A DNA stretch of 64,000 bases from Oryzias latipes. Lineage: Eukaryota; Chordata; Actinopteri; Beloniformes; Adrianichthyidae. The position numbers were made by a program, and so were the translations under genes. Below, piece by piece: positions 46,915 to 59,749 of this stretch. The DNA is taken from NCBI RefSeq assembly GCF_002234675.1, contig NC_019862.2:19344796-19408795 (forward strand), in the 5' to 3' direction. How positions within the stretch are numbered: the stretch's first letter is position 1; every line of letters starts with the position of its first letter. The notes beneath the pieces were generated by a model. It saw nothing but the letters and a program-made list of their open reading frames with translations. It had not been told where the DNA came from and ran no database searches.

Positions 46915-48225
46915 CTCATCTGTAAATTGGACTTCATTCTTCACTTGTTGAAAAATGAATTGGCTACTGTTACTTTACAAAACTCTGCTTGGTCTTTCTC
47001 CTTATCTGAGCCAGCTTTTGCATACCTCATCCCCCCGTGTACAATACCCGCTCTGCTATCCTGATCTTATTAACAGTCCCGAAATAAAACTCTTTACTTA
47101 GATTAGACACTTTCATTTTACAAGTAGATTTTAAAACCCATCTTAATGACTATTTTAAAGATAAATGCTGCTGTCATACAGTGCAATGATTTTAGGGCTT
47201 TATGTTTTTACTTTGTTTTTTCTTCTGATTATATTTTGGTTATTTTTTGTTCTTTTAACCTTTAACTTTCCTTGCTTTTTTAAAAGGTCTTGCCTTTTGT
47301 CAGGCCACAGATGTAAATAGGAACCTTGTACAACATAAAAGAAATGCTCAAATTGCTATTCAAGAGGTACAAAAAAGTTAAACAAATGTCAAAATCTGCA
47401 ATTTAGTGAAATGTAATGTTAAAAAAAATATATAGAAAACTGTGACCTGTAGCTGATAGGACTGACACTACTATCTAATGTACAGGTGTCTGTTTTATGC
47501 CTTAGTCACTATTGCCCTTTTAAGGGGAGAAGGGCTGTCTGCAGGCAAAAAAAGGACAAACCTGTATGGGGCACGCAGGTGGCCCACAGGCAACATCAAT
47601 GTTGAATATTTTATGTGAGACAGTAGGGCGAAAATGTTGCTTTTTTTATGTTCATGCAGCAGGTGACTGGTCATACTGAACAATTTAACAATAGGTAAGG
47701 GTGAAAAAGGTGAGACGCAAGCACGTAGTACAGACTTTTCATTATTTCAACCTCTCAAACTCTGAACACTGTGCAAGGAGCCTGTTAATGCTGTTCAAGT
47801 GACAAGTTTGCGCCTTTTGTGTTTGACCGTCAGTAATGAGGAAATTAGACAATCAGAGAGTAGTTTGCGTGGGCATCTTACAGCCACTTGCATATAACAT
47901 GCACACTTCGTGCATGCAGCATTCGCGCACGGTCAGTATGGAGCCAGTGCGTTCACCCTACTAACGACTATATTGCTGCATAAAGGGCACCGTCTGATGG
48001 CATCGCCTGTACCTCTTAAGTGCATGTACATTAACTTTATTATACCTACAAATATTTCACGATACATTTACTTCATGATAAGCAACAGTACATTCCATTT
48101 TCATGATGTTCTTTGAGGTGGATACGTGAGCTTTAAGGGAACTGTAAGACACACCCGTGATCCACTGGAGCAGCAGTACCCCCTCTCTATAACCCTCAAC
48201 AGACCCGGACAACCCAAAAACCCTC
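46915..48225. other. Intergenic, no gene recognised
   Basis: AT-rich sequence with short unrelated ORFs. No feature I can support. Confidence 0.5.
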
Positions 48226-48611
48226 TGTCATGGTTTGGGTTTCATTGTATTGGCTTTTGCTTTGCGTTTTTTTTCTGTCATGTTTGAGTTCTGTTTCCTG
48301 TTTTATTTTGAAAGGTTTACTTTTATGTCCTGGTTTTGAGTTTTACTTCCCATGGTTCCAATCTCTCCTGATCGTTGTCACCTGTGTCTTGTCAGTCCTG
48401 TCTGTTTTAAGTCTTGTCTCTGCCTTCCTCTTGTGCTGGTCCTTATAATCTCTTCCCTGACTGTCTTCAGCCACAGTAAGTTTAGTTTTGTTTCCCTGCT
48501 CTGCAGCTTTTTTTGTTAAGTTAATAAACCCTTTGCCCTAGAACCGTGTGCCTCCCGTCTCTGCATTCGCCTGCATTTCTGTTCATGCCCACCAGCCCTC
48601 CAAACCTGACA
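48226..48611 (+). mobile_element. Solo LTR (386 bp) with 5-bp duplication CCCTC
   Basis: Begins TGTCATGG and ends CCTGACA. It is flanked by CCCTC at 48221-48225 and 48612-48616. AATAAA occurs near 48522, about 90 bp before the end, as in an LTR R region. A related sequence at 53727-54082 shares CCTGTTTTATTTTGAAA, GAGTTTTACT and CACCTGTGTCT. No internal retroelement coding adjoins it. A gypsy-type origin is suggested by the 5-bp duplication but not proven. Confidence 0.8.
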
Positions 48612-48729
48612 CCCTCAGCAGCCAAATCGGTGCATGTGACTGAGGCATTGAAGTCCCTCTTCGATCCTCTTTTGATCTATTCTAAAAGTGATCCCAGTGG
48701 TCTTTTAATTATTATGACGTTTACAGCCC

Positions 48730-48762
<33 letters not shown>

Positions 48763-48809
48763 CTGTCATAGTTTCTGCAGAGTGCCAGTAGTTCATTAGA
48801 AATTGGCCT

Positions 48810-49206
48810 CTTGTGTGGTGGGTGGGACCATTGGTGCAGAGTAAGCCTATCCTCATTTCCCATCATCCCATTATGGGTAAAACAGAATTGGTTAGCAATA
48901 TCGGAGATATCCAGTTTTAAGCCAGATGACAACTCGGAGGTGGAAAAATAAGACTTAAATCTATTTTCCTGCAAGTGGATGCATCAGAATGCAGAGAAGC
49001 AGGGAGCTTGTAGTTTGCCATTGACACATCTACAAGCTTTTTCCAACTGTATATTTTCATCTTTTCCTCAGTTCTAACAAATTGAATTAAGAAATACTCA
49101 GAAATGTAGTCTAAAGCTTAATTTTCTGTCCTCTTTCATGAGAAAAATGTCACAAGAACATGTCAAAAACAACCAAAAACACAACTTTCATTGGAGTGGG
49201 TCTTTA
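48810..49206 (+). repeat. Dispersed repeat family member
   Basis: Ends TTCATTGGAGTGGGTCTTTA, the reverse complement of the start of the 21836-22262 copy. It also contains CCCATCATCCCATTATGGG, GCCAGATGACAACTC, GGGAGCTTGTAGTTTGCC and AAGCTTTTTCCAACTGTAT. Confidence 0.6.
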
Positions 49207-50075
49207 ACAAAATTCAAGCATGAATGTTAAAAGAAGCTTTTGTTTAAGTGATGTTGAGCAATTAACAAGCCTTCACAATGTTAGCTCAAAATGAAATGAA
49301 TGGTGTGCCATAATTGGGACATTAGGTAACTAGATTTCCACTCCTTCACTGTCTCACGAGGACATCAATGAGCTTTTCATGCTCTTACATAAAAGACATG
49401 TGCACATCAGCTTTTGTCACGCTTATATATTCTTGTTGAAAGGCAATGTCCCTGATGGAAATCTAACCAGGAAGGCCAGATTTCCTTAATCTTCCGTGGT
49501 TGTTGAAACCAGGTTTCCACTCTTGTAACCTTGTTACTTGATCAAAAAGCATACGAAAAAGAAATGCAACGATTGTCTTTATTTCCTTTTGAAAAGGCTC
49601 CCTGTTTACATTTGTGGTCATTTTATCTGTTGCAAAACTGTATCTACATCAGTGTGTGTTGCATTCAAGATACTCAAATCTGTGATTATCGGAAGAAATC
49701 TTTGTATTTTAACATCAGACCGAGGCCTCAAGACTTAAACAAGCTGTTCATCAATTCCATAAATCAAGAAATGTCAGAAACTTTCCAATGTTCCAAGATT
49801 CTTTGCAACCTTCACAGCTGTAGCAGCTTTACAAGCTGCTACAGCTTTCTGCTTGTAGAAAAGAAATATCTTTCATATAATACAAAAACAAACAGGTGAA
49901 TGCTAACAAAGTTGCCAAAGTGTTCAAATAAAATAAAAAGTCTCAGACTACTATAAACTATCGCTGATATTTAGGGCTATACTTGCCTGAACGCCAGTAT
50001 AGTTAGGCTATCAAATCAGGGACAAATTTGTCTCATATTGCGTTTTTTTATTCATAAAAGCAAATTTAAACATGT
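49207..50075. other. Intergenic, with a perfect hairpin at 49816-49846
   Basis: No recognisable gene. A 122-codon open frame (49531-49899) has no family resemblance and no splice or start context I would trust. Within it 49816-49829 and 49833-49846 are perfectly complementary (14 bp, 3-nt spacer). Confidence 0.45.
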
Positions 50076-50356
50076 TAAATGGTAAATGGCGTATACTTGT
50101 ATAGCGCTTTTCTACCTACAAGGACAAAGCGCTTATACAGTCACCGACCCATTCACCCATTCTCACACACACATTCACACACTGGTGGCCGATCCGCTGC
50201 CAAACACAGGCGCCCGCCTACCACCAGCGGCAAGGTGGGGTTCAGTGTCTTGTCCAAGGACACTTCGACTCATGGGCGTGCAAGGCGGGAATTGAACCTG
50301 CAACCTTACGATCATGGGTCAACCGCCCTATCGCTGCTCCACAGCCTCCCAAAACA
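50076..50356. repeat. Dispersed fish repeat (TAAATGGCGTATACTTGTATAGCGC type)
   Basis: Contains AAATGGTAAATGG, TGTATAGCGCTTTTCTACCT, CACACACATTCACACACTGG and GGGAATTGAACCTGCAACC. This is a common interspersed sequence in fish genomes. Apparent ORFs across it are not genes. The class is not certain. Confidence 0.6.
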
Positions 50357-51309
50357 TAAAACATAGTATTAGTCACCTGCAATGAGTCTTTCTATTTTTA
50401 GAAGAAAAAAAACTAGTCGAGCAAATTAAAAAAAATCCAGAAACGTGACGGAAGTGTTGTCACTCACAAAGAAACTGAAAAGTACCTCAACATTTTTAGA
50501 CATGGAGGATAATACCTCACACATCACTGGCTTACATAGCATTTCAATGTTTCACAGGGCTGTTGAGGAATGCTGGCTCATTCTTCTTTGCAGTATTCCT
50601 TCAGTTCTGACTAGAACCATTTTAAACCTCCTTGATGCATACTATGCATCATTTTTCTGGTATACAGCCCAACAGAAACCAGATTTGATGCTCAGACAGG
50701 AGGGTATTTGGTCATAGTTTTGAATTGTTTTAATATAGATAGGAGTTGGTGGTTGACTCATTTGCTTTAGGGCTCCCATTGCGCAACAAAGATAAATCTG
50801 AGCCACGTCTTTATTCAACTTTTTTTTTTTTAATGCCCTATAGCTGCCTATTCATACAAACCCATTTTTTCCTGGTTATTCACCACTGCAGGTCAAAAAA
50901 GCGGTGTAACTATACTCATGGGTGAAACATGTGATGTGGGGGAAGGAAAAAAAACATTGACACGTGACAATGAGATCGTTCACCTTCCTAAGTTTGTCGT
51001 AATAGTTTATACTTCATGTGGACACAAAGACAAATTTGTTGCTTCCGTTGAGCTCTTTAAAAATTGAGCCAAATGCTGTTAGGATTAGCTCCAAGAAATG
51101 GGTAAGAATGAGTTTTTGGTGTGCTCTGAGACATGAACACTTGCTTGATGAGGCAACTATGGACGTTCTTTCCCATTGTGAGTCATTTTCCTTATCATTC
51201 GCCACACTAGGCCAAAGCTTGGAGGTACAATAACTTGTGCACAATTCTTTTGTTTATTGTTTTCAAATATAAAGGCAATTATGAGCAGTTTTAACTATGA
51301 AATTAATAT

Positions 51310-51665
51310 GCAGTGATCCCTTGTTTATCACAGGGGATTTCGTTATTAAAACAACCTTCGATAGATGAAATCCATAAATTAGGATTACAGTCGTTTTAAG
51401 GCTGTAACATCTCCTCAATAGAAACATTAAACGCTTTTCTAAGACAGAAAAAAAGGCCTCTATCATAGAATGAAAACAGAGATCAAATCACGATCAAAGC
51501 TTTATGTAACTCTGGCAAGCTAAACAAATGCCACTGACGGGATTGATTGACAAGGTTTACAGCCAATCAGGGTGCAGAACACAGTAGCCTGTAAAAAAGA
51601 AAAGCATGCAAAACTAGAAAATCAAGAAAACAGCGAGTCCGCAAAAGGTGGACCTTAATATACCA
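51310..51665. mobile_element. Possible pogo/Tigger-like mariner fragment
   Basis: Starts GCAGTGATCCCTTGTTTATC and has ATAGATGAAATCC further in, like the terminal repeats of pogo/Tigger-type mariners (TTTATCGCGG, then GATAAACGAAATCC). I did not find the matching right terminus, so the extent is a guess. Confidence 0.35.
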
Positions 51666-53726
51666 GGGCAACATGGTTAAGGCCAAATGAAAAAAAATAA
51701 AATAAAAAAAAAAGCTCTCCTGAAGCTTTACAAGAATGTATGAAAATAAATGAAAAAGAAAATCAAGTCTCTAACTATCAGGAAGGTTTATGCAACTTTT
51801 TATAGCATCATCCGAGCATCCCTTACTACTGAAGCGTCCCACAGATGTTAACGCCGTTCTGCCCTTCTCAAGCAGCATGTGATGATTTGTTACAATAAGT
51901 AAGACTGAAAGAAATATTGTGCTTGACTATAGAAATTATTTGCAATCCATTTTCTATGCCATCTTCATTTAATTTAGTCACAGAGTTGCTGAATCCTGAC
52001 CAGCTACTGTCAGGCAAAGGTGGAGTACACCTAGGGCAGTTTCCCATTCCATCGCAGGGCATAAATTATGTGTTTAAGCTAAAATAACTCTAACTTTAGA
52101 GCTGCACAGTAGAGATGAAAACTCCAAAGACTGTTCCTCAGAGCAGTATCTTTGTTAATTTCCACATCTTTTTTCTACATCTTTACTTGGCCTTTCTCTC
52201 TAGGTAAGTGTTCCAAGTGCTGCAGTTTTGTTGCAGAAAAAAAAAAAAAGAGTAAGATTTCAATTTTCTCTTCCTGCATCTGCATCATGCATCATGCAAA
52301 TTTTCTCTATTTTTGGAGATATTTGAAACCTTAACCTTGAGACTTTTTGTCTATATTTAGCACATGCAGTATGTTTCTGTAGAGGTACGACAGTCCATGT
52401 ATTCTCCCCCCCCCCGGCAAAGATCAAAACAGAGGCTGATAACTTTTGAACAAGACTAAGCAAGCTTTAGGGTCGGTGATTTTAATTCTCCTTTTATTAA
52501 TTTTTTTTAGAGAAATGCATTTGCCTTGTTTATTTATCTTGTTGCCAACACTGTGATCTGTGTGAGACATTTTTAACTACAACATAGTTAATATTTGCAT
52601 GGCAGTTATGAATAGAAAATTACCTTTATTTGCATTTGTTTTCATGTCGAAGGAAATGAGCAAAATTTGCGGTACATATGGGCGGAAACTTGGCAACACC
52701 AATGGAAAAAACACGTGGATTTTCCATGCAAGCTTTGTCAAAGCTGTTTCTGTTCTCAGACCCATTCGACATCAAGGCACTGTAACATTTTTACTTTCTC
52801 TGTTTCTCCCTTAATCATTCTTTCTGTTTTGCTGTTTATTCTAGGAACTGCAGTTGTGTTCGTGACGAGGGCCGCACGTGCATGATGAGCTAAAACTGTA
52901 ACATTATAAATTTCAACTATGCACATCTCTTTGTGTACACCAGATGACAATTAACATAAATAACTGTCACGTTTACCAGAAGCAATCCTCAAAACTCACC
53001 TTCCTGCACAAGATAACAAATAGGACAGAAACATTAGGGTGCAGTTAGAATCTTATGGATTTTGTTGCAGTTGCCATAAATAAAGACTTTATACACACAT
53101 CTTTGCACTGCTCCAGCTTCCAAAAAACGTCCCCCCCCTTGAGCAAGCCTGTGTTTGTCTGCTTTCATGATAAGTGGCTGACGTAGATTGGAACGGTGCC
53201 AAATCAAACTTTATCCAAAGATGTTTTTTTTTTTAAGTCAAGTATACAATTAACACAGGACCAGTTTGATCAAGTACAGACCTCCACAGCGGTACTTACA
53301 AGCAGGGTCTTGCACATCCCACACAAACCCTGCACCTTTGTGTTAAAACATGCATGCACATTTCCCCTTGGATATGAAAAGAACTACTCTTGCTTTACAG
53401 CCCTGGCTTTGCAGGCATGCTTCCCTGTTTGTTTGCATTTCCAAAGTTAGCTTCTGGTTGCTTTTTATTTGGATACACTTACCTTTTAAAAAGTTAGTGT
53501 ACCCAGGTACACTTAAGTTGTAATTCCACTTAAGGGGCCCCATTTGCATTTGGTTAGTACTTTAACCCTTTAACTTCTGCACTTAAGCTCCAGTGTTGAC
53601 ATTCTTTGAAATGTTTTTAATCTTCAACAAAATTAACATTTCAGCAGATTTTGAAGGGAAGATAAGAGGCATTTGCAACGTTAAATGACAATATTTAACC
53701 TTTTTTTCTTTTTTACCAAGAGTATC
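51666..53726. other. Intergenic, no gene recognised
   Basis: AT-rich sequence. Short ORFs only, without recognisable motifs. Confidence 0.5.
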
Positions 53727-54082
53727 TGCCACGTTTTTAGTTTCTTTGCTTTTGTTTTTGAGTTCACTTCCTGTTTTATTTTGAAAAGTTCCTGTTTTGT
53801 ATCTTGGTTTCGAGTTTTACTATGGTCCCCATCTGTCCTGATTGTGTTCACCTGTGTCTCATTTGTTTGTATTTGAGTCTTGTCTTTCGCTTCCTCCTGT
53901 GCTGCTCCATAGCTTAATGTCCCCTGTTTCCAGTGAGTCTAATATTTCGAGTTTGCCTGCTTTCTGCAGTGGCTTTGTTTTGTAGTTTTTGGTTTATGTT
54001 ATTAAAAGCCCTTGTTCCCTGGAACCTTCTGCCTCCTCATCCTCTCTGCGCCTGGGTGCTCCCCCCATTCCTCACTGTAACA
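53727..54082 (+). mobile_element. Solo LTR (356 bp) with 5-bp duplication GTATC
   Basis: Begins TGCCACG and ends CTGTAACA. It is flanked by GTATC at 53722-53726 and 54083-54087. Same family and orientation as the solo LTR at 48226-48611, with different flanking duplications, so an independent insertion. Confidence 0.78.
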
Positions 54083-55059
54083 GTATCAGTTGAGAACAAA
54101 TTCTCATTTACAATGATGACCTAGCAAGAAGGTCCAGCAAAAGTAAAACCAGGAAAACAAAAAGACAAATAGAACAATACACATTAATCCATGACAAACA
54201 CACAGAATCAAACAAAAATAACACAAGACATAACCACATGTTGTTAAAAAAACTGCGTAAAATTGAAGCCTCCCTGTATTACATATTCATAGTTAAATTT
54301 ATTTCTGTTAGCTACAAGGATTGAACTCTAAATAACTGTTGCTAGGGAAAAACTGGACAAACAACTTTGACGTTGCAAAGTAAAAACAACACCACATAAT
54401 TATTAGTCCAACACTTGGAAAAGCAATCTAAATGTTGTCATGACCCATCATGTTCATAGAGGCCACTATTTAGACTTAAAAGGTGATTTCCAGGCCATTC
54501 TTTTACTGTTTATAAGAGGCTTGCAGTTGTGGATGGGCTACAAAACGAACATCCGGAACCAATGACTGTAGAGATGGGGATACGGGACAGGCAGCTTGTT
54601 TTTTTTTTTAATTTTTTTCTATTAAATCTACAACTTAATTTTTATCTGGCGCATACTATACTAATCAGTTACATTGTTCAGTTTTACTGTAACATAAACA
54701 GCAGTATGAGGCTGAGAACAAACAAGCAGTATTCTCATAAACTCTGTTTTTACAAGGTTTTTCTTTTATATAGCCAAGCAAAGAAATTCTCATTTCTCTC
54801 AATGCCTGATTTCTCAAGAAACTGGAAGTTCAGGGCTTCCTGTTTGCAAAACCGCCTGTTTCACTTGTGTATCAAAAGATGTCAGAGTGTGACATAGATA
54901 ACAGAAAACTACCAACAGTCTGACAAAATAGCGGTGTTGGGGAGGAAGTTCTTTACTGTTCTGGCACATTAAAAAATGGGTCATGAAAAAAAACAAAACG
55001 TAATTTTTTAAATATCTATTGGGTTTATGAAGTAAGATAAATCCTAGTTAAGAAGTCTA
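54083..55059. other. Intergenic, no gene recognised
   Basis: AT-rich, no feature that I can support. Confidence 0.5.
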
Positions 55060-55996
55060 AAGGTGTATTCAGACTGGAAGAATTTGGTAATCTTAAAATG
55101 AACTAGAGTTTGTTTCCCCTGCTAAACCGGAACAAATTTTCAGTCCAAAACCGCTCTCGAACCCATCTTTCGGGGTGATCTTGGTTTGTTTCCAATCGGA
55201 ATGAGCTTCGATTAACTCTGAGATTTCTGAGTCTGAAAACAATCCGTCCTCAGAGCAGAACAACTGGACCAAAATGGCCACCGTAGCCAGTTGTCACGTG
55301 ATATAAACAGATTTGGAATGAAGGAACCAATAAGGCGTGGAAAAATGTAAAGCAACCATTTTTGTGTTATCAGACAGAAAAAGGGTCCAACTGTTTACTT
55401 GTTAAAACATTTTATCTCAACACCACTGAAAATGCTTCTTACAGGCTTTTCTGTGTCTCGTTATGTGATGCCATCCCAAAAGCTACCTTGTCGTACCTTA
55501 ACAGAATTCTCAAAAATAATGCTATAACACTGCATTGCTGTGACCCAGCAACTCATTGAAATGTGATTGGATGAACGCAGGCTAATACAACTTTTAATGT
55601 GATTTACATTATTTCTCACATTTCCTGACAATCTATATGTCATAAACAGTTGTTTTCAGTGAACCGCCTCGTAACATAAAAGTAGCAGTAAAAAGTGTTG
55701 TAGCTGACGTTGATAAAGGCGTATAAGATTGGTCCGTGAAATAGAAAGTTTGAATACGTGAACCTTCCCAACAAAGATTGCAAAGCACAGGATTTCCACA
55801 ATTTCTGCCTCTAGTTGCTTTCCCCGCTATCGTAATTCCTGGCCGATGACTAAAGAGATCTTTGGTCACTTGGTTTTGTTTACAAGCTTTGGTTCGAAAC
55901 AGGATAGTCCGCTGGACGGCAGTCTGAATAGAGACCAAACGCAAGGTTCAGGACTCGATCCAGACCAAATGATTTTTCCAGTCTGAATACATCCTT
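55060..55996. mobile_element. DNA-transposon-like element with TATTCAGACTGGA termini
   Basis: Terminal inverted repeats AAGGTGTATTCAGACTGGA (55060-55078) and TCCAGTCTGAATACATCCTT (55977-55996) match except for small changes next to the end. About 0.94 kb, no transposase recognised. Sub-terminal sequence is shared with the block at 44450-44740. The superfamily is unresolved. Confidence 0.55.
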
Positions 55997-56409
55997 AAAA
56001 TACAGATGCCATGATTCTACTTCAAGAAAAGTGACCTGAACGAATGAGAGCTTTTTAGCGACAAGGAAATGTCTAGTTTGAAGTTTGACACTGGATCCAC
56101 AACACACTTTGTTTGCTTAAAAAAATCCACATTGCTTGTTTGAAAGTAATGTGGCTTTCAGCTTCAGGCTTTTAGCTAAACTCTAAAGAACTAAGACTGA
56201 GCTAAACCACAAAATCATAGTCAGGTGGGGAAGGTTAATTACTTGCTAATGAACTCTGGTGCAGGGGACTTCAGTGTGAATGCACCAAAGACCAAAGAAC
56301 AGGTAGAAATCTGTCCTGAAGAGCCATAAATGAAACCCTTAACACTGAATCTCTAAAAGTGTTTGGTGCAAGGCCTTTCAAATGGGTAATATACTATTTT
56401 TTTGCAAAA

Positions 56410-57351
56410 CTACTGTATTTTTTTAACTATAAGTTGCTTTGAAGTATAATTCGCAGCCGCCACAAAACGCATAATAAAAATGGGAAAAAAAGTCATGTGT
56501 AAGTCACTTTGGAAAGTAGTTTCACTTTTGAGAGAAAAGTATGACACTTCTGAACAAAGCTACCAAACCGAGCATAATGCTGCGTCCATACTAAATGCAA
56601 TTAACATTTACGTCCACTACCTCCTTTTTAACGTGTCAAAATTTGATGCTCAATGCTTGTCCAAAAATGAGTTTATGAACTAGATGAACCAATCGCGTGT
56701 GGGAGGAACTTCCGTCAAATTTTGTTGCCTCATCGCTACAAGGACGCATTGACTGTACATCTCATTTACAATGCACAGAAGACATGATGATACTGAGATA
56801 TAAGGTTCGTTTGTTTAGAAGAGCTCTACAAAATCATAGGTAATCACATTTCCAAGAATGAGTTCAGGAGATCATTCAGTGTGTTTTTATCTTTTTTTTT
56901 TTTTGGTGAGGTTCAACATCTAGAGTAAGAGCCGTGTCTGGATGACGGCGCTATTAGTGCTACTTCTGTATCTCTTTAACCCAGTTTGATGAGTTGCCGT
57001 CCCGCATTAGTGTAAGGAAGGAAAAACAAAAACAGGAACAATAATGTCTCGATGTAAATAAGAAAAATATCATAAAGATCTGTAAGAGAATGATTGCGTT
57101 CTCCTCTGATTGTTTTTGATGGCGCTTCTTCTTTTGTGTTGCTGTCAGTAGTAAATACTGAAAACAGACATCTACAGTGACCTCTAGTGGTTGTTAGTGG
57201 GAGTGAAATAGCTAAAGGGCACCCAGTTGTTAGTGGGAAAATAACAAATATATGAGACATTTCTTTTTTTAAAATCACATAGACGTTGCTTGCTCCTGAG
57301 TCAAAATGGCCAATCTACACAAAAAAAAGACTTATATTATGAAAAATACGC
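56410..57351. mobile_element. MITE with CTGTATTTTT...ACTATAAGT termini
   Basis: The left end, CTACTGTATTTTTTTAACTA followed by TAAGTTGCTTTG, and the right end, GACTTATATTATGAAAAATA followed by CG, are imperfect inverted repeats. They match a common fish element family that begins CTGTATTTTTCGGACTATAA. It is degenerate, with no coding capacity. Confidence 0.5.
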
Positions 57352-59749
57352 TAATCAGTTTTTGTTTCTTTTTGATTTTTTCCACTCCCTGATTGGAAGT
57401 ACTGTGTGTATTTCTTGAAATACCGGTACTACCCCCTAATGAGTAGCTGTTGTAACTTTTGGGATTTCTCTAGACTGTTTTTGTTTTTACTGTTTGGTTT
57501 GCTCCTGAAAAGGCAGTAAAAACAAGGCAAACCAAATGAAGGAGTAACATTAATCAGTATCATCCTGATCCCAAACGAGTGGGACCAAACTCAAGGTGAA
57601 GGGAGCCATCAGGGCAAACAACCGCACTTCTGTGGACAGCAACAACAAAAGTAAGTCTACTTACTTTTGAGGAGATTATTAAAATAATTTAATGTCATTC
57701 AAATTTATTACATCTTTCTACAACAAACTGTACTCATTGTGTGACAATTTACAATAAATAACACAAAACTCAAATTTAACTTAACTCCTTAACAAGAACA
57801 AACATTCAAACCATGTGCTTTAGAAAAAAGTACTCTCAGGAAACTTAAGGAATTTTAACATCCTGTCATGCTATGTGAAACATCCTATTTCTATCATTAC
57901 GCAACCCAAATGTGTTATCACGCAGAACTCTTTCACACTGCAGTGCTGTGGTTTAGAAATCAGTTGGTAGTCAGCCTCTTTGACAAATTCAACTCAACAT
58001 CAGCAGCTTCTAATTGGAAAATTCAGTGTTTCAGTAGTGCAGCTAGTTTAAAAAAAATGTTGTACTCATTCCAATTTTCAACTGCAACTATTAGATGTTA
58101 AACATGCATCATCATGTTCAGTTTAGACAAAAATGTATATTTACATGCATTTGATTCTACAATCCTAAGGTTGATTAAGGGAAAAAAAAGTATCTTTTAA
58201 CGTGCATCCTCCATTTCTTATAGATTTTCTTTTAAACTTAGTGGTGTCATTATTATCGTTGGGCCAGCTCATTTGCAACAGCTTATATTTGAATGCCAAC
58301 ATTAAATTTGTCTCTTATTTACGCTGGAGTTTTAGGGATATAAAAAAAAAAGTAAAATTTACGAGATTAAAGTGGAAGTGAGAATATACAGTTCAGCAGC
58401 AAGTGAACGCCGTGCGTCAGCAGAGCAGACCAACTTAACTTAGTTGAACGGGTAAGCTGAATGTTTATTGATAATGTTAAAAATGTTTGGAAGCTCATTT
58501 GTTTGATTTACGATTTATTAATGTTTTATTTGCTTGCAGGATTTCTGCAGCCCGGTAATGCAGCCATCGGAATACCCTGCAGCTGTCCACTTCAATCCTT
58601 TCTTCCTCCAGGAAAGACAAGATCTCAGACAGAAGTCTGTGTGACGCTTCTGTCTGAGGAAGCATCACTTTTTGGCATTTCAACGTTCTTATGCTAATAT
58701 AACAGACTATTTTCCTTTATCTTTGTTGTTTTATGTTGAAATGAAACGTTTCATCTTGAGGAGGGGACATAAGGAACACTGTTTTCCTTCCGCTTTGGTG
58801 TTTCTTGTGAGCATGACATGACATAAGGTGACAAATGCACTTCTGGGTATGTGAATGAAAAGGGCATACTAAATTATCGGTCCTCGAAACATGTTTCTGA
58901 CCTCTTTATTTCACAAATGAAACTCCGCTTTACCGACACTAAACCCCATAAAGCTGGCTACACTATCAACAATTTGATTTGAGTTGCCAAAAGGTTCAGA
59001 ATTTATTTGTTTTTGAAACCTATCCCTGAAATAAAGTTCTACAAAATGCTCCACATTTTTCATCTTCAAGCAAAGCTCTGATAAACGGACAACTTTTTTC
59101 TCGTTAATTTATGACCTTTTTCTTGTGATTTAACAGTTATGTTTTTTTTCTCGTAAATTTACAACTTTAAAGTCCTAATTAAAAAAAAAAAGTTGTTTTT
59201 AAACTGGCCCAAAACTCTGTCCTACTTATTCATACATACACACTGCGAAAAAAATAAAATAAAAAAATCTGGCTTTGCATCTTACATCCTCTGTTTTTTT
59301 TTTTTTTTTATCTGCAGAGGAAACACCTCTGAGTAAAAGGCCAAAGGGGGGGTCCATTGAAAGTTTTGCTTACACAGCTCTACAGTCAGAGCAGAAGTGC
59401 ACCATCCTGCTGATTCATTCAGTGTCCGAGACCTTCCGTTTCACAAATGTCTCATCCTGTGCAGACACTGCCTACAAGGCCGCTAACGCGCTGACTGCGT
59501 CCTGCTTCCTGCTTCCTGCTTCTGCACACTCCCCAGGTGTGTGGCTTGCTTTTGGACGGGGTGGTGGTGGTGGTGGTGGTAGTGAGGCGCAAGGCCAATG
59601 TTTGTGCTCAAGTGCTGCAGTGGCTAACCCTCCCTGCCCTCCCACCCCCACCTCCTCTTCCCTCTCTCTTGTCAGTTCTTCCTCTTGAAGGAGCTCAGAC
59701 ATTCCAGTTATAGGTTTTACGTCCTTTCTCTCTCCTCCTGACTGCACTT
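57352..59749. other. Flank downstream of the RGS13-like gene
   Basis: No gene recognised. Includes a perfect 12-bp hairpin (58624-58635 with 58647-58658) and a (GGT)n run at about 59560-59580. A 137-codon open frame over that run (59275-59688) is low complexity and is not supported as a gene. The last few hundred bases are likely 3' UTR of the RGS gene. Confidence 0.5.

Noticed and set aside
49531-49899. 122-codon open frame
   Set aside because: No recognisable domain, no conserved start context, contains a perfect hairpin, and a second frame overlaps it equally well.
50079-50366. 95-codon open frame
   Set aside because: Falls wholly inside a common dispersed fish repeat.
59275-59688. 137-codon open frame with a glycine run
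   Set aside because: Low-complexity (GGT)n sequence and homopolymers. Lies antisense next to the RGS gene 3' end without splice or family support.
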